A DNA stretch of 6,817 bases from assembly GCA_029939615.1 (NCBI GenBank), contig JAOZSP010000082.1:1-6817 (forward strand). The letters are read 5' to 3'. Positions 1-5,165 of this stretch are shown in pieces. Both the position numbers and the translations under genes were made by a program. Under the pieces are notes generated by a model. It did not search any database, had not been told where the DNA came from, and saw nothing but the letters and a program-made list of their open reading frames with translations. Each line of letters starts with the position of its first letter. The first letter of the stretch is position 1. Origin of the DNA: Candidatus Izemoplasma sp. (GTDB taxonomy: Bacteria; Bacillota_I; Bacilli_A; Izemoplasmatales; Izemoplasmataceae).

Positions 1-80
1 TTGTATTAATGTTGTGAACTTTATGTATTTACTCTTCAAACTATAAAACTCGGGTCATATTGTTGTACTTTGATTAAATA

Positions 81-89
81 TGTTATAAT
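81..89 (+). promoter_or_regulatory. Extended -10 promoter upstream of the TauE/SafE gene
   Basis: TGTTATAAT is a perfect TATAAT hexamer (84-89) preceded by the TG dinucleotide of an extended -10 element. No good -35 is visible: TTGTAC at 63-68 (15-nt spacer) and TTGTTG at 60-65 (18-nt spacer) each match TTGACA at only three positions. This is common for extended -10 promoters. Transcription would start near 96, giving a leader of about 24 nt before the ATG. The same nine bases form the -10 of the leftward ABC operon. Confidence 0.65.
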
Positions 90-119
90 CATTTTAGATA
101 TATTAGCGAGGTAGACAAT

Positions 120-860
120 ATGGAAGAATTAGTATTAGTAGCACTAATAGGTATAGCTGCAGGGCTTGTAAAAGGTGTTAGTGGATTTGGGAGTAGTTTG
201 GTAACTATTCCACTTCTAACTATGGTTTATGGTGTTGAGAGAATTGATGAAATCGTTATTATGATGATCACGTTTAATGTTTTTTTGAATGTGTTATTAC
301 TTGTTGAAAATAAGGGATTCACAATTAGAAGTTTAAAGAATGTTTATCTTATTACTACAGCTGGTGTTATTTTTACTATTGTTGGGTTAGAACTACTACA
401 AGTATTAAATGCGCAAATAATAGTTTATATTGCTGCTGTTTTAATAATACTAGCAGCAAGTGTAAAAATATATAACCTATATGTTGCTAATCCGTTAAAA
501 ATGAAACCGACTAAATTATTGCAAATCCTTATAGGAACACTTAGCGGAATAGGAAATGGAATTGCTTCAGTTGATGGTCCTCCTGTAGTGTTTTATCTAA
601 CAGGGACTAATGCTGATAAGACGACTTTTAAAAATACATTAGCAGCTCATTTTGTAGTAATGGGTATTATGGGTGTTATTATGATTGCTATAAATGGTCT
701 TTATACACAAAGTATTCTAATTAGCACATTGTATTTAGGTTTATTCACTACGACTGGATTACTTATTGGGATGCTAATTAGTAGAAAATTAAATGAAAGA
801 ACTTTTCAGAAGATTGTTGTTGTTATATTAGTATTTTTAGCTATTTCAATGTTTTTATAA
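120..860 (+). CDS. TauE/SafE-family membrane protein (putative small-anion or sulfur-compound transporter)
   Basis: This is a 246-residue, very hydrophobic protein with about eight predicted membrane segments and the internal two-fold repeat typical of the TauE/SafE (formerly DUF81) family. The first repeat carries a Lys-Gly-Val-Ser-Gly-Phe-Gly-Ser-Ser stretch at residues 18-26, where the family has its glycine-rich motif. The second repeat has GTLSGIGNG (139-147) followed by DGPPVVFYL (152-160), the characteristic GxxGPP-type motif. Length is normal for the family. The ATG at 120 has GAGGT at 108-112, 7 nt upstream. Family members are linked to export or uptake of sulfite, sulfoacetate and other organosulfur or organic anions, but no sulfur gene lies nearby, so the substrate cannot be named. 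The gene has its own promoter and appears monocistronic. It faces the ABC operon tail to tail. Confidence 0.85.
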   Translation: MEELVLVALIGIAAGLVKGVSGFGSSLVTIPLLTMVYGVERIDEIVIMMITFNVFLNVLLLVENKGFTIRSLKNVYLITTAGVIFTIVGLELLQVLNAQIIVYIAAVLIILAASVKIYNLYVANPLKMKPTKLLQILIGTLSGIGNGIASVDGPPVVFYLTGTNADKTTFKNTLAAHFVVMGIMGVIMIAINGLYTQSILISTLYLGLFTTTGLLIGMLISRKLNERTFQKIVVVILVFLAISMFL

Positions 861-897
861 AAAAACCTTGACAGAATATGATACTTTTTAGGTGATT

Positions 898-917
898 TAG
901 TGACATTTTTGTCACTA
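898..917. repeat. Perfect 8-bp inverted repeat with T4 spacer (possible operator)
   Basis: TAGTGACA (898-905) and TGTCACTA (910-917) are exact reverse complements separated by TTTT. There is no U-run on either side (the right flank is GACTTAATAG), so it is not a standard intrinsic terminator. The right arm overlaps the start of a possible -35 (TAGACT, 916-921) that belongs to the TATAAT at 939-944, which suggests a repressor or activator site. It could also be a 3' stabilising hairpin on the upstream gene's transcript. I do not recognise the regulator from the half-site. Confidence 0.55.
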
Positions 918-944
918 GACTTAATAGTTTATAAATTGTATAAT
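916..944 (+). promoter_or_regulatory. Candidate promoter in the 861-1000 intergenic region
   Basis: TATAAT at 939-944 is a perfect -10. Exactly 17 nt upstream is TAGACT (916-921), which matches TTGACA at four of six positions. No rightward ORF follows, so if it is used it would drive a short non-coding transcript starting near 951 and ending at the hairpin at 1001-1027. A TATAAT can occur by chance in AT-rich DNA, so the support is the correct spacing together with the adjacent inverted repeat and terminator. Confidence 0.4.
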
Positions 945-950
945 TAAAGT

Positions 951-1028
951 AACGGGAAAGATAAATCTCGGCGGGTTCTGGAAGGGCTTAGTTTAAATAA
1001 AAAAAGGAAACTTTGAGTTTCCTTTTTA
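951..1028 (+). ncRNA. Candidate small RNA, about 75-80 nt, G-rich, ending at an intrinsic terminator
   Basis: Between the candidate promoter and the hairpin terminator lies a non-coding stretch whose composition differs sharply from the surroundings. The part at 970-986 (GGCGGGTTCTGGAAGGG) is strongly G-rich and C-poor in otherwise AT-rich DNA. A 5-bp stem can form between CGGGA (953-957) and TCTCG (966-970). The G-rich tract also meets the pattern for a two-tier G-quadruplex: four runs of at least two G, separated by C, TTCT and AA. The terminator stem with TTTTTACTTT would end the transcript. I recognise no Rfam family, and short reading frames here are negligible. Alternatively the stretch may simply be the 3' UTR of the TauE/SafE gene. 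Confidence 0.35.
1001..1027 (-). terminator. Rho-independent terminator of the metal ABC operon, probably bidirectional
   Basis: AAAAAGGAAAC (1001-1011) pairs with GTTTCCTTTTT (1017-1027) around a five-base TTTGA loop, giving an 11-bp stem. Read on the minus strand, the GGAAAC/GTTTCC core is followed by seven T residues, so it ends the leftward operon. The permease stop codon (TAA, 1028-1026) lies inside the base of the stem. Read on the plus strand, the core is followed by TTTTTACTTT, so it could also end rightward transcripts from the TauE/SafE gene or the candidate small RNA. Confidence 0.85.
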
Positions 1029-1919
1029 CTTTGTCTGAATCTCTTTTTGTGCTTGCTTAATTCTTTTACTTACAAAGATTTTATTTATTAGAACAACTAA
1101 AACTAAAATCAAGATGTTGATTAGCACAATTGTTGCTCCTGGGGGAATATCGAGTTCATATGAAATCCATAGACCAAAGATAACACTTATTTCACTAAAT
1201 ATAATTGAAATTGTCATGGTGTTTCTAAAACTCTTTCCTATTTTCATTGCAGCTGCTACTGGGATAATCATTAATGAAGAAACAAGTAATACTCCTACAG
1301 TTACTATTGATAGTGAAACAACTAAAGATAGTATTAGTGTTGAAGCGAATTGGAAACGACCAATTTTTATTCCAACTAGCCTTGCGTATTGTTCATCAAA
1401 ACTTACTAAAACTATTTGTTTATAGAAAATGATAATAAGTATTAGTACTGAAGCAGTTGTAATACTTATTATTGCTAAGTACTCGTCACCTACAGTAAGT
1501 AAACTTCCGAATAAGAAATTATAAATACTACTGTTCCATCCACCACTTAATGAAATGAATAAGGCACTTAATGCAGTTCCTAAACTCATTACAATAGGCA
1601 TCGATATCTCTTTATAGTTTTGGTAGTATCCACGTAATATCTCAATTATAAATGCACCAATAACAGAAGCTATTATAGCTAGATATAATGGATCACCAAT
1701 AAAGTCCATACCAATTGTGTTAATTAAGAATAATCCGATTGATAATCCAGCTAAACTGAAATGGGATAATGTATCAGCGATAAAACTTAAACGTCTTATT
1801 ATAACGAATGATCCAATTAAAGGAGTAATAAATCCCATAATTAAACCAGCAATCAATGCATATCTTAAAAACGGATAATCAAATAAGGCGACAATAAACG
1901 GAGCGTCAGCTAAAATCAT
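1026..1919 (-). CDS. Metal ABC transporter permease (ABC-3 family, ZnuB/AdcB/MntB-like)
   Basis: This 297-residue polytopic protein is the membrane channel of a zinc- or manganese-type ABC importer. Visible family motifs are RRLSFIADTLSH (42-53, the conserved RRxSxxGDxLSH region, with Ala in place of the usual Gly), FDEQYARLVG (174-183, the segment likely to contact the ATPase), VGVLLVSSLMIIP (208-220) and PPGAT (259-263). About eight to nine hydrophobic segments are apparent, with a basic cytoplasmic tail (KRIKQAQKE). The ATG at 1919 overlaps the ATPase stop as ATGA, a 4-nt overlap typical of translational coupling. An exceptionally strong ribosome binding site, AAAGGGGGG, sits 7 nt upstream. 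The substrate (Zn, Mn or Fe) cannot be decided from the permease alone. The stop codon runs into the terminator hairpin, so this is the last gene of its operon. Confidence 0.93.
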   Translation of the reverse strand: MILADAPFIVALFDYPFLRYALIAGLIMGFITPLIGSFVIIRRLSFIADTLSHFSLAGLSIGLFLINTIGMDFIGDPLYLAIIASVIGAFIIEILRGYYQNYKEISMPIVMSLGTALSALFISLSGGWNSSIYNFLFGSLLTVGDEYLAIISITTASVLILIIIFYKQIVLVSFDEQYARLVGIKIGRFQFASTLILSLVVSLSIVTVGVLLVSSLMIIPVAAAMKIGKSFRNTMTISIIFSEISVIFGLWISYELDIPPGATIVLINILILVLVVLINKIFVSKRIKQAQKEIQTK

Positions 1920-2572
1920 TCATCATCCCCCCTTTCAACTTCCTGAAAAACACCTTCACCGTTATGAATTGATAAAACGTGTGAATAGTTTGCATTTGAT
2001 TCGTGAATATTATGAGTAATTAAAATAATGGTTATACCATCTTTATTTAATTCATTAACAGTTTTATAAAAGGCTTCAACATTTTTTCTATCAACACCAA
2101 CAGTTGGTTCATCTAATATTAACATCTTAGGGTTATTCATTAAGCTTCTAACAATAAATACTCTTTGTAGTTGCCCACCACTTAAGTTGTTTATATTTTC
2201 GTGTTGTAGTTCTAATATTCCGATTTTATCTAATATTTCTAGTTTTGAATCTTCAGTAATATTAGAAATATTTGAAGCAGTTAATATTTCATTAACAGTA
2301 ATTGGGAATTCATAATTAAAATCATCAAATTTTTGAGGAACATACCCAATATTTATAAAACTTTTATACGTTGCTATATCAACATCATCAAGGAAAATCT
2401 GGTTTGGACCTACTTTATTAATTCCTAACATACATTTAATTAAAGTAGACTTTCCACTACCGTTATTACCAATCACAGCCAAAAAATCGCCGGAATTAAT
2501 CTTAAAAGATAAATCTTTTAAAACCGTACGATAATCATACCCAAACGTTAGATTAGTAACATTTACTCTCAC
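1916..2572 (-). CDS. Metal ABC transporter ATP-binding protein (ZnuC/AdcC/MntA-like)
   Basis: This is a 218-residue ABC ATPase that powers import through the permease encoded just downstream. All nucleotide-binding motifs are intact: Walker A GNNGSGKST (35-43, Lys41), Q-loop Gln80, signature LSGGQLQR (130-137), Walker B MLILDEP (150-156, Asp154, Glu155), D-loop GVD (159-161) and switch His187. The size and the LSGGQxQR signature fit the metal-importer subfamily. I chose GTG 2572 as the start: AAAGGA at 2586-2581 lies 8 nt upstream, and the protein then begins MRVNVTNLTFGY, like its relatives. The longer frame opening with TTG at 2590 would put the ribosome binding site inside the gene and leave only about 7 nt of leader. 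No substrate-binding lipoprotein gene adjoins the pair, so it must be encoded elsewhere. Confidence 0.92.
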   Translation of the reverse strand: MRVNVTNLTFGYDYRTVLKDLSFKINSGDFLAVIGNNGSGKSTLIKCMLGINKVGPNQIFLDDVDIATYKSFINIGYVPQKFDDFNYEFPITVNEILTASNISNITEDSKLEILDKIGILELQHENINNLSGGQLQRVFIVRSLMNNPKMLILDEPTVGVDRKNVEAFYKTVNELNKDGITIILITHNIHESNANYSHVLSIHNGEGVFQEVERGDDE

Positions 2573-2580
2573 AGTAATCT

Positions 2581-2586
2581 TCCTTT
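2581..2586 (-). promoter_or_regulatory. Ribosome binding site that fixes the ABC ATPase start at GTG 2572
   Basis: Read on the minus strand, AAAGGA ends 8 nt before GTG 2572, an ideal spacing. The in-frame TTG at 2590 lies upstream of this site and has no ribosome binding site of its own, because only a few bases separate it from the expected transcription start near 2597. Confidence 0.75.
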
Positions 2587-2603
2587 CCAAAATCTCTACT
2601 ACT

Positions 2604-2612
2604 ATTATAACA
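2604..2612 (-). promoter_or_regulatory. Extended -10 promoter of the metal ABC operon
   Basis: The minus strand reads TGTTATAAT, a perfect -10 with the TG extension. No convincing -35 exists at 16-18 nt (ACTATT at 17 nt), so the promoter probably depends on the extended -10. Transcription would begin near 2597, about 25 nt before GTG 2572. A Fur-family-like palindrome (centre 2617) lies just upstream, in the spacer. Confidence 0.65.
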
Positions 2613-2624
2613 TAATAATTATCT
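2610..2624. promoter_or_regulatory. Fur/Zur/PerR-like palindrome in the ABC operon promoter (candidate operator)
   Basis: ACATAAT-A-ATTATCT matches the Fur-family 7-1-7 consensus TGATAAT-N-ATTATCA at 11 of 14 positions and contains the exact TAAT-N-ATTA core shared by Fur, PerR and Zur boxes. It occupies the spacer immediately upstream of the -10 of a metal transporter operon, where a metal-bound repressor would block RNA polymerase. The surrounding DNA is almost pure A/T, so a chance match is possible. The match cannot tell zinc, iron or peroxide sensing apart. Confidence 0.45.
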
Positions 2625-2641
2625 TTAATAGTGAAATAATA

Positions 2642-2670
2642 TTTAAAATTTCTATAAAATATGCGATAAT
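2642..2670 (+). promoter_or_regulatory. Promoter of the tmk-metG operon
   Basis: The -10 is GATAAT (2665-2670) with a TG extension at 2662-2663. Exactly 17 nt upstream is TTTAAA (2642-2647), which matches TTGACA at four of six positions. Transcription would start near 2677, only about 20 nt before the TTG start of tmk, so there is little room for a leader regulatory structure. Confidence 0.6.
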
Positions 2671-2678
2671 AATTACTA
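2664..2678. promoter_or_regulatory. Second Fur-family-like palindrome, over the tmk -10 (weak candidate)
   Basis: CGATAAT-A-ATTACTA also matches the 7-1-7 Fur consensus at 11 of 14 positions. It shares the 10-base string ATAATAATTA with the site at 2612-2621; the two centres are 54 bp apart. It covers the tmk -10 and the likely start site. Because GATAAT is itself the -10 hexamer, half of the match may simply be promoter sequence. Confidence 0.25.
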
Positions 2679-2682
2679 AAGA

Positions 2683-2689
2683 AGAGGAG
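2683..2689 (+). promoter_or_regulatory. Ribosome binding site that fixes the tmk start at TTG 2698
   Basis: AGAGGAG ends 8 nt before TTG 2698. The GTG at 2689, in the same frame, begins on the last base of this site and so cannot be the initiator. Confidence 0.8.
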
Positions 2690-2697
2690 TGTTTAAA

Positions 2698-3318
2698 TTG
2701 ACAGGAAAATTTATTACATTTGAAGGCCCTGAGGGTTCTGGGAAAACATCGGTTATAAAAGCTGTAAAAGAGTATTTATCGAATGAAGGATACGATATTC
2801 TAACAACAAGAGAACCAGGGGGAATCAAAATTGCAGAAAAGATTAGAGATATCATTTTAGATAAAGAAAATACTGAAATGAATGCTCATTCAGAAGCGCT
2901 TCTTTTTGCTGCGTCAAGAAGTCAACATTTTACTGAAAAAATAGTTCCTGCTTTAAAAGAGGGGAAAATAATTTTATGTGACCGTTTTATCGATTCAAGT
3001 TTAGCTTATCAAGGACATGCTCGTGGACTAGGAATTGATAAAGTGTACGAAATAAACAAGTTTGCTATAGGGGATCATATGCCCGAATTAACAATCTTTA
3101 TTGATGTTCCACCAGAAGTAGGTTTAAACCGTGTTTTTTCAAACACAAGAAAAATAGATCGTCTTGATTTAGAGACAATTGAATTTCATCAAAAAGTATA
3201 TGAAGGATATATGATTTTAACTAAAAAATTTGTTGATCGTTTTGTTGTTATTGACGGAACAAATCCAGTTGAAACAGTTATTGAAGATACAATTCAAGTT
3301 ATTAGAACTTATTTATAA
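2698..3318 (+). CDS. tmk: Thymidylate kinase (dTMP kinase)
   Basis: Tmk phosphorylates dTMP to dTDP with ATP, the essential step of dTTP supply for DNA replication. The 206-residue length is standard. The start MTGKFITFEGPEGSGKT leads straight into the P-loop GPEGSGKT (10-17, Lys16). TREPGG (37-42) and DRFIDSSLAYQG (95-106) are the nucleotide-binding and dTMP-binding motifs. The lid region (about 144-157) carries Arg145, Arg151 and Arg155. Glu in the P-loop together with basic lid residues fits the bacterial type II enzyme. The start is a rare TTG at 2698, justified by its ribosome binding site. The gene opens a rightward operon, and holB follows after 15 nt, an arrangement conserved (with extra genes) in Bacillus, where dNTP supply and clamp loading genes are neighbours. 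Confidence 0.97.
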   Translation: MTGKFITFEGPEGSGKTSVIKAVKEYLSNEGYDILTTREPGGIKIAEKIRDIILDKENTEMNAHSEALLFAASRSQHFTEKIVPALKEGKIILCDRFIDSSLAYQGHARGLGIDKVYEINKFAIGDHMPELTIFIDVPPEVGLNRVFSNTRKIDRLDLETIEFHQKVYEGYMILTKKFVDRFVVIDGTNPVETVIEDTIQVIRTYL

Positions 3319-3320
3319 AA

Positions 3321-3328
3321 AAAGGTGA
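3321..3328 (+). promoter_or_regulatory. Ribosome binding site that fixes the holB start at ATG 3334
   Basis: AAAGGTGA lies 5 nt upstream of ATG 3334. The in-frame GTG at 3325 is part of the site itself and has no purine-rich signal at a usable distance, so the shorter start is preferred. Confidence 0.7.
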
Positions 3329-3333
3329 GAAAT

Positions 3334-4314
3334 ATGGCTTTTGATAAAATAAAAACATCACAACCAAAAGTAGTTCAACTCTTAGAAAATAGTCTTAAAA
3401 AAGACCGACTTTCTCATGCCTATTTATTTGAAGGAGAAGAAGGTACTAAGAAGTTTGAAACAGCTATATATTTTGCTCAAATGTTACTTTGTAAAAGCGA
3501 TGTAAAGCCATGCTTAGAATGTAATGATTGTCGACGTATTAAACATGGGACTCATCCAAACGTATATATTATACAACCAGTTAAAAACTTAATTAAAAAA
3601 CATCAAATTGCTGATTTACAATCAGAGTTTTCTAAAACTAGTATTGAACCTGGACCAAAAGTATATATAATTAGAAATATTGAGAAAATAAACGTTAATG
3701 CAGCAAACTCATTACTAAAGTTTTTGGAAGAGCCTTTTCCAAATATTCATGCGATATTAACGACTTCAAATATAAATAGGATATTACCTACTATTAAATC
3801 AAGAAGTCAAATAGTACAATTTTCTTCAATAAGCCGAGATATTGTTGAAAGAGAGATCTTTGAAGCAGGATATGATCCTGAAACTTCAAGAATAATATCT
3901 AATTTAACTAATAGTGCATCTCATGCTTTAGAAATTGCTTCTAATGAGTATTATCTTGATCTAATTGAGATGATTAAAGATATGTTTAATATGATTTATA
4001 CTAAAGAAGATTCTTTAATTATTTACTTTAATCATAATAGTAGTATAATATACCAAGATAAAGAAATTTCATCTTTGTTTTTATCAATGCTTATAATATA
4101 TCAAAAAGATATTATTAATTATATAACCGGTAATACAGGAAATGTCGTCTTTAAAGACGAATTAGGTACGATTAGTGGTATCGCAAACCACAAAACTAAA
4201 AACAGACTTATCGATGAGTTAGAAAGTATGCTGTCATTAAAATCACGATTACATTCGTATATTAATGAGCGTTTAGCATACGATAATCTACTACTAGAAT
4301 TAGAAAGAAGGTAA
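3334..4314 (+). CDS. holB: DNA polymerase III delta prime subunit (clamp loader)
   Basis: Delta prime is the stator subunit of the clamp-loader complex that opens the sliding clamp and places it on primed DNA. The 326-residue protein has the expected layout. An N-terminal AAA+ domain begins LSHAYLFEGEEGTKK (26-40). A four-cysteine zinc module is formed by Cys53, Cys60, Cys63 and Cys66. NAANSLLKFLEEP (122-134) is the strongly conserved sensor-1 region, and KSRSQIVQF (155-163) holds the arginine finger Arg157. The P-loop is degenerate: GEEGTKK has lost the second glycine of GxxGxGK, in keeping with a subunit that need not hydrolyse ATP. The usual SRC motif reads SRS. The C-terminal third (about 200-326) is poorly conserved in sequence, as is normal, and should form the collar domain. 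ricT starts 3 nt after the stop. Confidence 0.93.
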   Translation: MAFDKIKTSQPKVVQLLENSLKKDRLSHAYLFEGEEGTKKFETAIYFAQMLLCKSDVKPCLECNDCRRIKHGTHPNVYIIQPVKNLIKKHQIADLQSEFSKTSIEPGPKVYIIRNIEKINVNAANSLLKFLEEPFPNIHAILTTSNINRILPTIKSRSQIVQFSSISRDIVEREIFEAGYDPETSRIISNLTNSASHALEIASNEYYLDLIEMIKDMFNMIYTKEDSLIIYFNHNSSIIYQDKEISSLFLSMLIIYQKDIINYITGNTGNVVFKDELGTISGIANHKTKNRLIDELESMLSLKSRLHSYINERLAYDNLLLELERR

Positions 4315-4317
4315 AGT

Positions 4318-5157
4318 ATGGCTAATACTGTCGTTGGTATCAGATTTAAAGCCGTAGGTAAAAAATACTATTTTGATCCTAAGGGATTAGAATTAAATAT
4401 GTATGATAAAGTTGTTGTTGAAACAGTTAGAGGTTATGAACTTGGAGAAGTAATTGAACAAGTTAAAGAAGTTGCAGATTCAGAATTAATCGCAACTTTA
4501 AAACCAGTTTTAAGAAAAGCAACTGAAGAAGACATAAAACACTACGAAAAAAATATCGCTGATATCCCAAGAGCGTTAGAAAAATGCTCGATTCATATTA
4601 AGAAAAATAAATTAGAAATGAAATTATTAGGGTGTGAATATACTTTAGACCGCACTAAATTAATTATTTATTTCAACGCAGAAGGACGCGTTGATTTTAG
4701 AGAATTAGTTAAAGATTTAGCTAATGAATTTCGTTTACGTATTGAACTACGCCAAGTAGGAACACGTGATGGAGCGAAGTTTTTAGGAGGAATTGGACCT
4801 TGTGGGTATTTACTTTGTTGTAATACATTCTTAGGTGATTTTGAAACAGTTTCTATTAAAATGGCTAAAAATCAAAACTTATCATTAAACCCAGTAAATA
4901 TTAGTGGGTTATGTGGTAAATTATTATGCTGTATTAAATTTGAAAATGAGACTTATACAGAATTCCGCGCAGAACTACCAAAGATTCATTCATACGTTAG
5001 AACAAAAGACGGAAAAGCAAAAGTAATTGCGGTAAACGTAATTAATAAATCAGTTCGTGTTATAACACAAGAAAACGGTGTGCAAGCATATGGTTTAGAC
5101 GAATTAACCTTTATTGAAGAATACGATAAAAAGAAAAAACCTTCTAACGGAGAATAG
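4318..5157 (+). CDS. ricT: RicT (YaaT), PSP1-domain protein, RNase Y specificity factor
   Basis: In Bacillus subtilis, RicT works with RicA (YmcA) and RicF (YlbF) in an iron-sulfur complex that directs RNase Y to particular transcripts and affects competence, sporulation and biofilm formation. The 279-residue protein has the PSP1 C-terminal region, recognisable from DFRELVKDLANEFRLRIELRQVG (126-148; written here only to locate it), followed by GTRDGAKFLGGIGPCG (148-163). Eight cysteines are present: Cys90, Cys106, Cys162, Cys167, Cys168, Cys199, Cys204 and Cys205. The last six form two mirrored clusters, CGYLLCC and CGKLLCC, suited to Fe-S binding. The tail is Lys-rich. The ATG at 4318 has AAAGAAGG 6 nt upstream, inside the end of holB. 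The position between holB and trmN6 matches the Bacillus order, and length and motifs leave little doubt about the family. Confidence 0.95.
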   Translation: MANTVVGIRFKAVGKKYYFDPKGLELNMYDKVVVETVRGYELGEVIEQVKEVADSELIATLKPVLRKATEEDIKHYEKNIADIPRALEKCSIHIKKNKLEMKLLGCEYTLDRTKLIIYFNAEGRVDFRELVKDLANEFRLRIELRQVGTRDGAKFLGGIGPCGYLLCCNTFLGDFETVSIKMAKNQNLSLNPVNISGLCGKLLCCIKFENETYTEFRAELPKIHSYVRTKDGKAKVIAVNVINKSVRVITQENGVQAYGLDELTFIEEYDKKKKPSNGE

Positions 5158-5165
5158 GTGATTTT

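Noticed and set aside
1..119. Tail of an upstream gene or a leader RNA at the left edge
   Set aside because: Stop codons interrupt all frames, no hairpin with a U-run is visible, and apart from the extended -10 at 81-89 and the ribosome binding site at 108-112 nothing can be supported.
868..873. Perfect TTGACA, which could be a -35
   Set aside because: No -10-like hexamer occurs 15-19 nt downstream (that stretch reads TAGGTGATTT), so there is no promoter to go with it.
898..917. Inverted repeat read as the terminator of the TauE/SafE gene
   Set aside because: The stem is good, but no U-run follows on either strand. The T residues are in the loop.
973..989. Resemblance to the GGTCCGGAAGG apical loop of SRP (4.5S) RNA
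   Set aside because: The GGAA is present, but the flanking bases cannot form the conserved asymmetric-loop helix, and the AGCAGCC strand is missing. SRP RNA is far better conserved than this.
1114..1425. 103-codon rightward reading frame
   Set aside because: It lies entirely inside the permease gene on the opposite strand, has no ribosome binding site and no recognisable motif. It is a shadow of a strongly supported gene.
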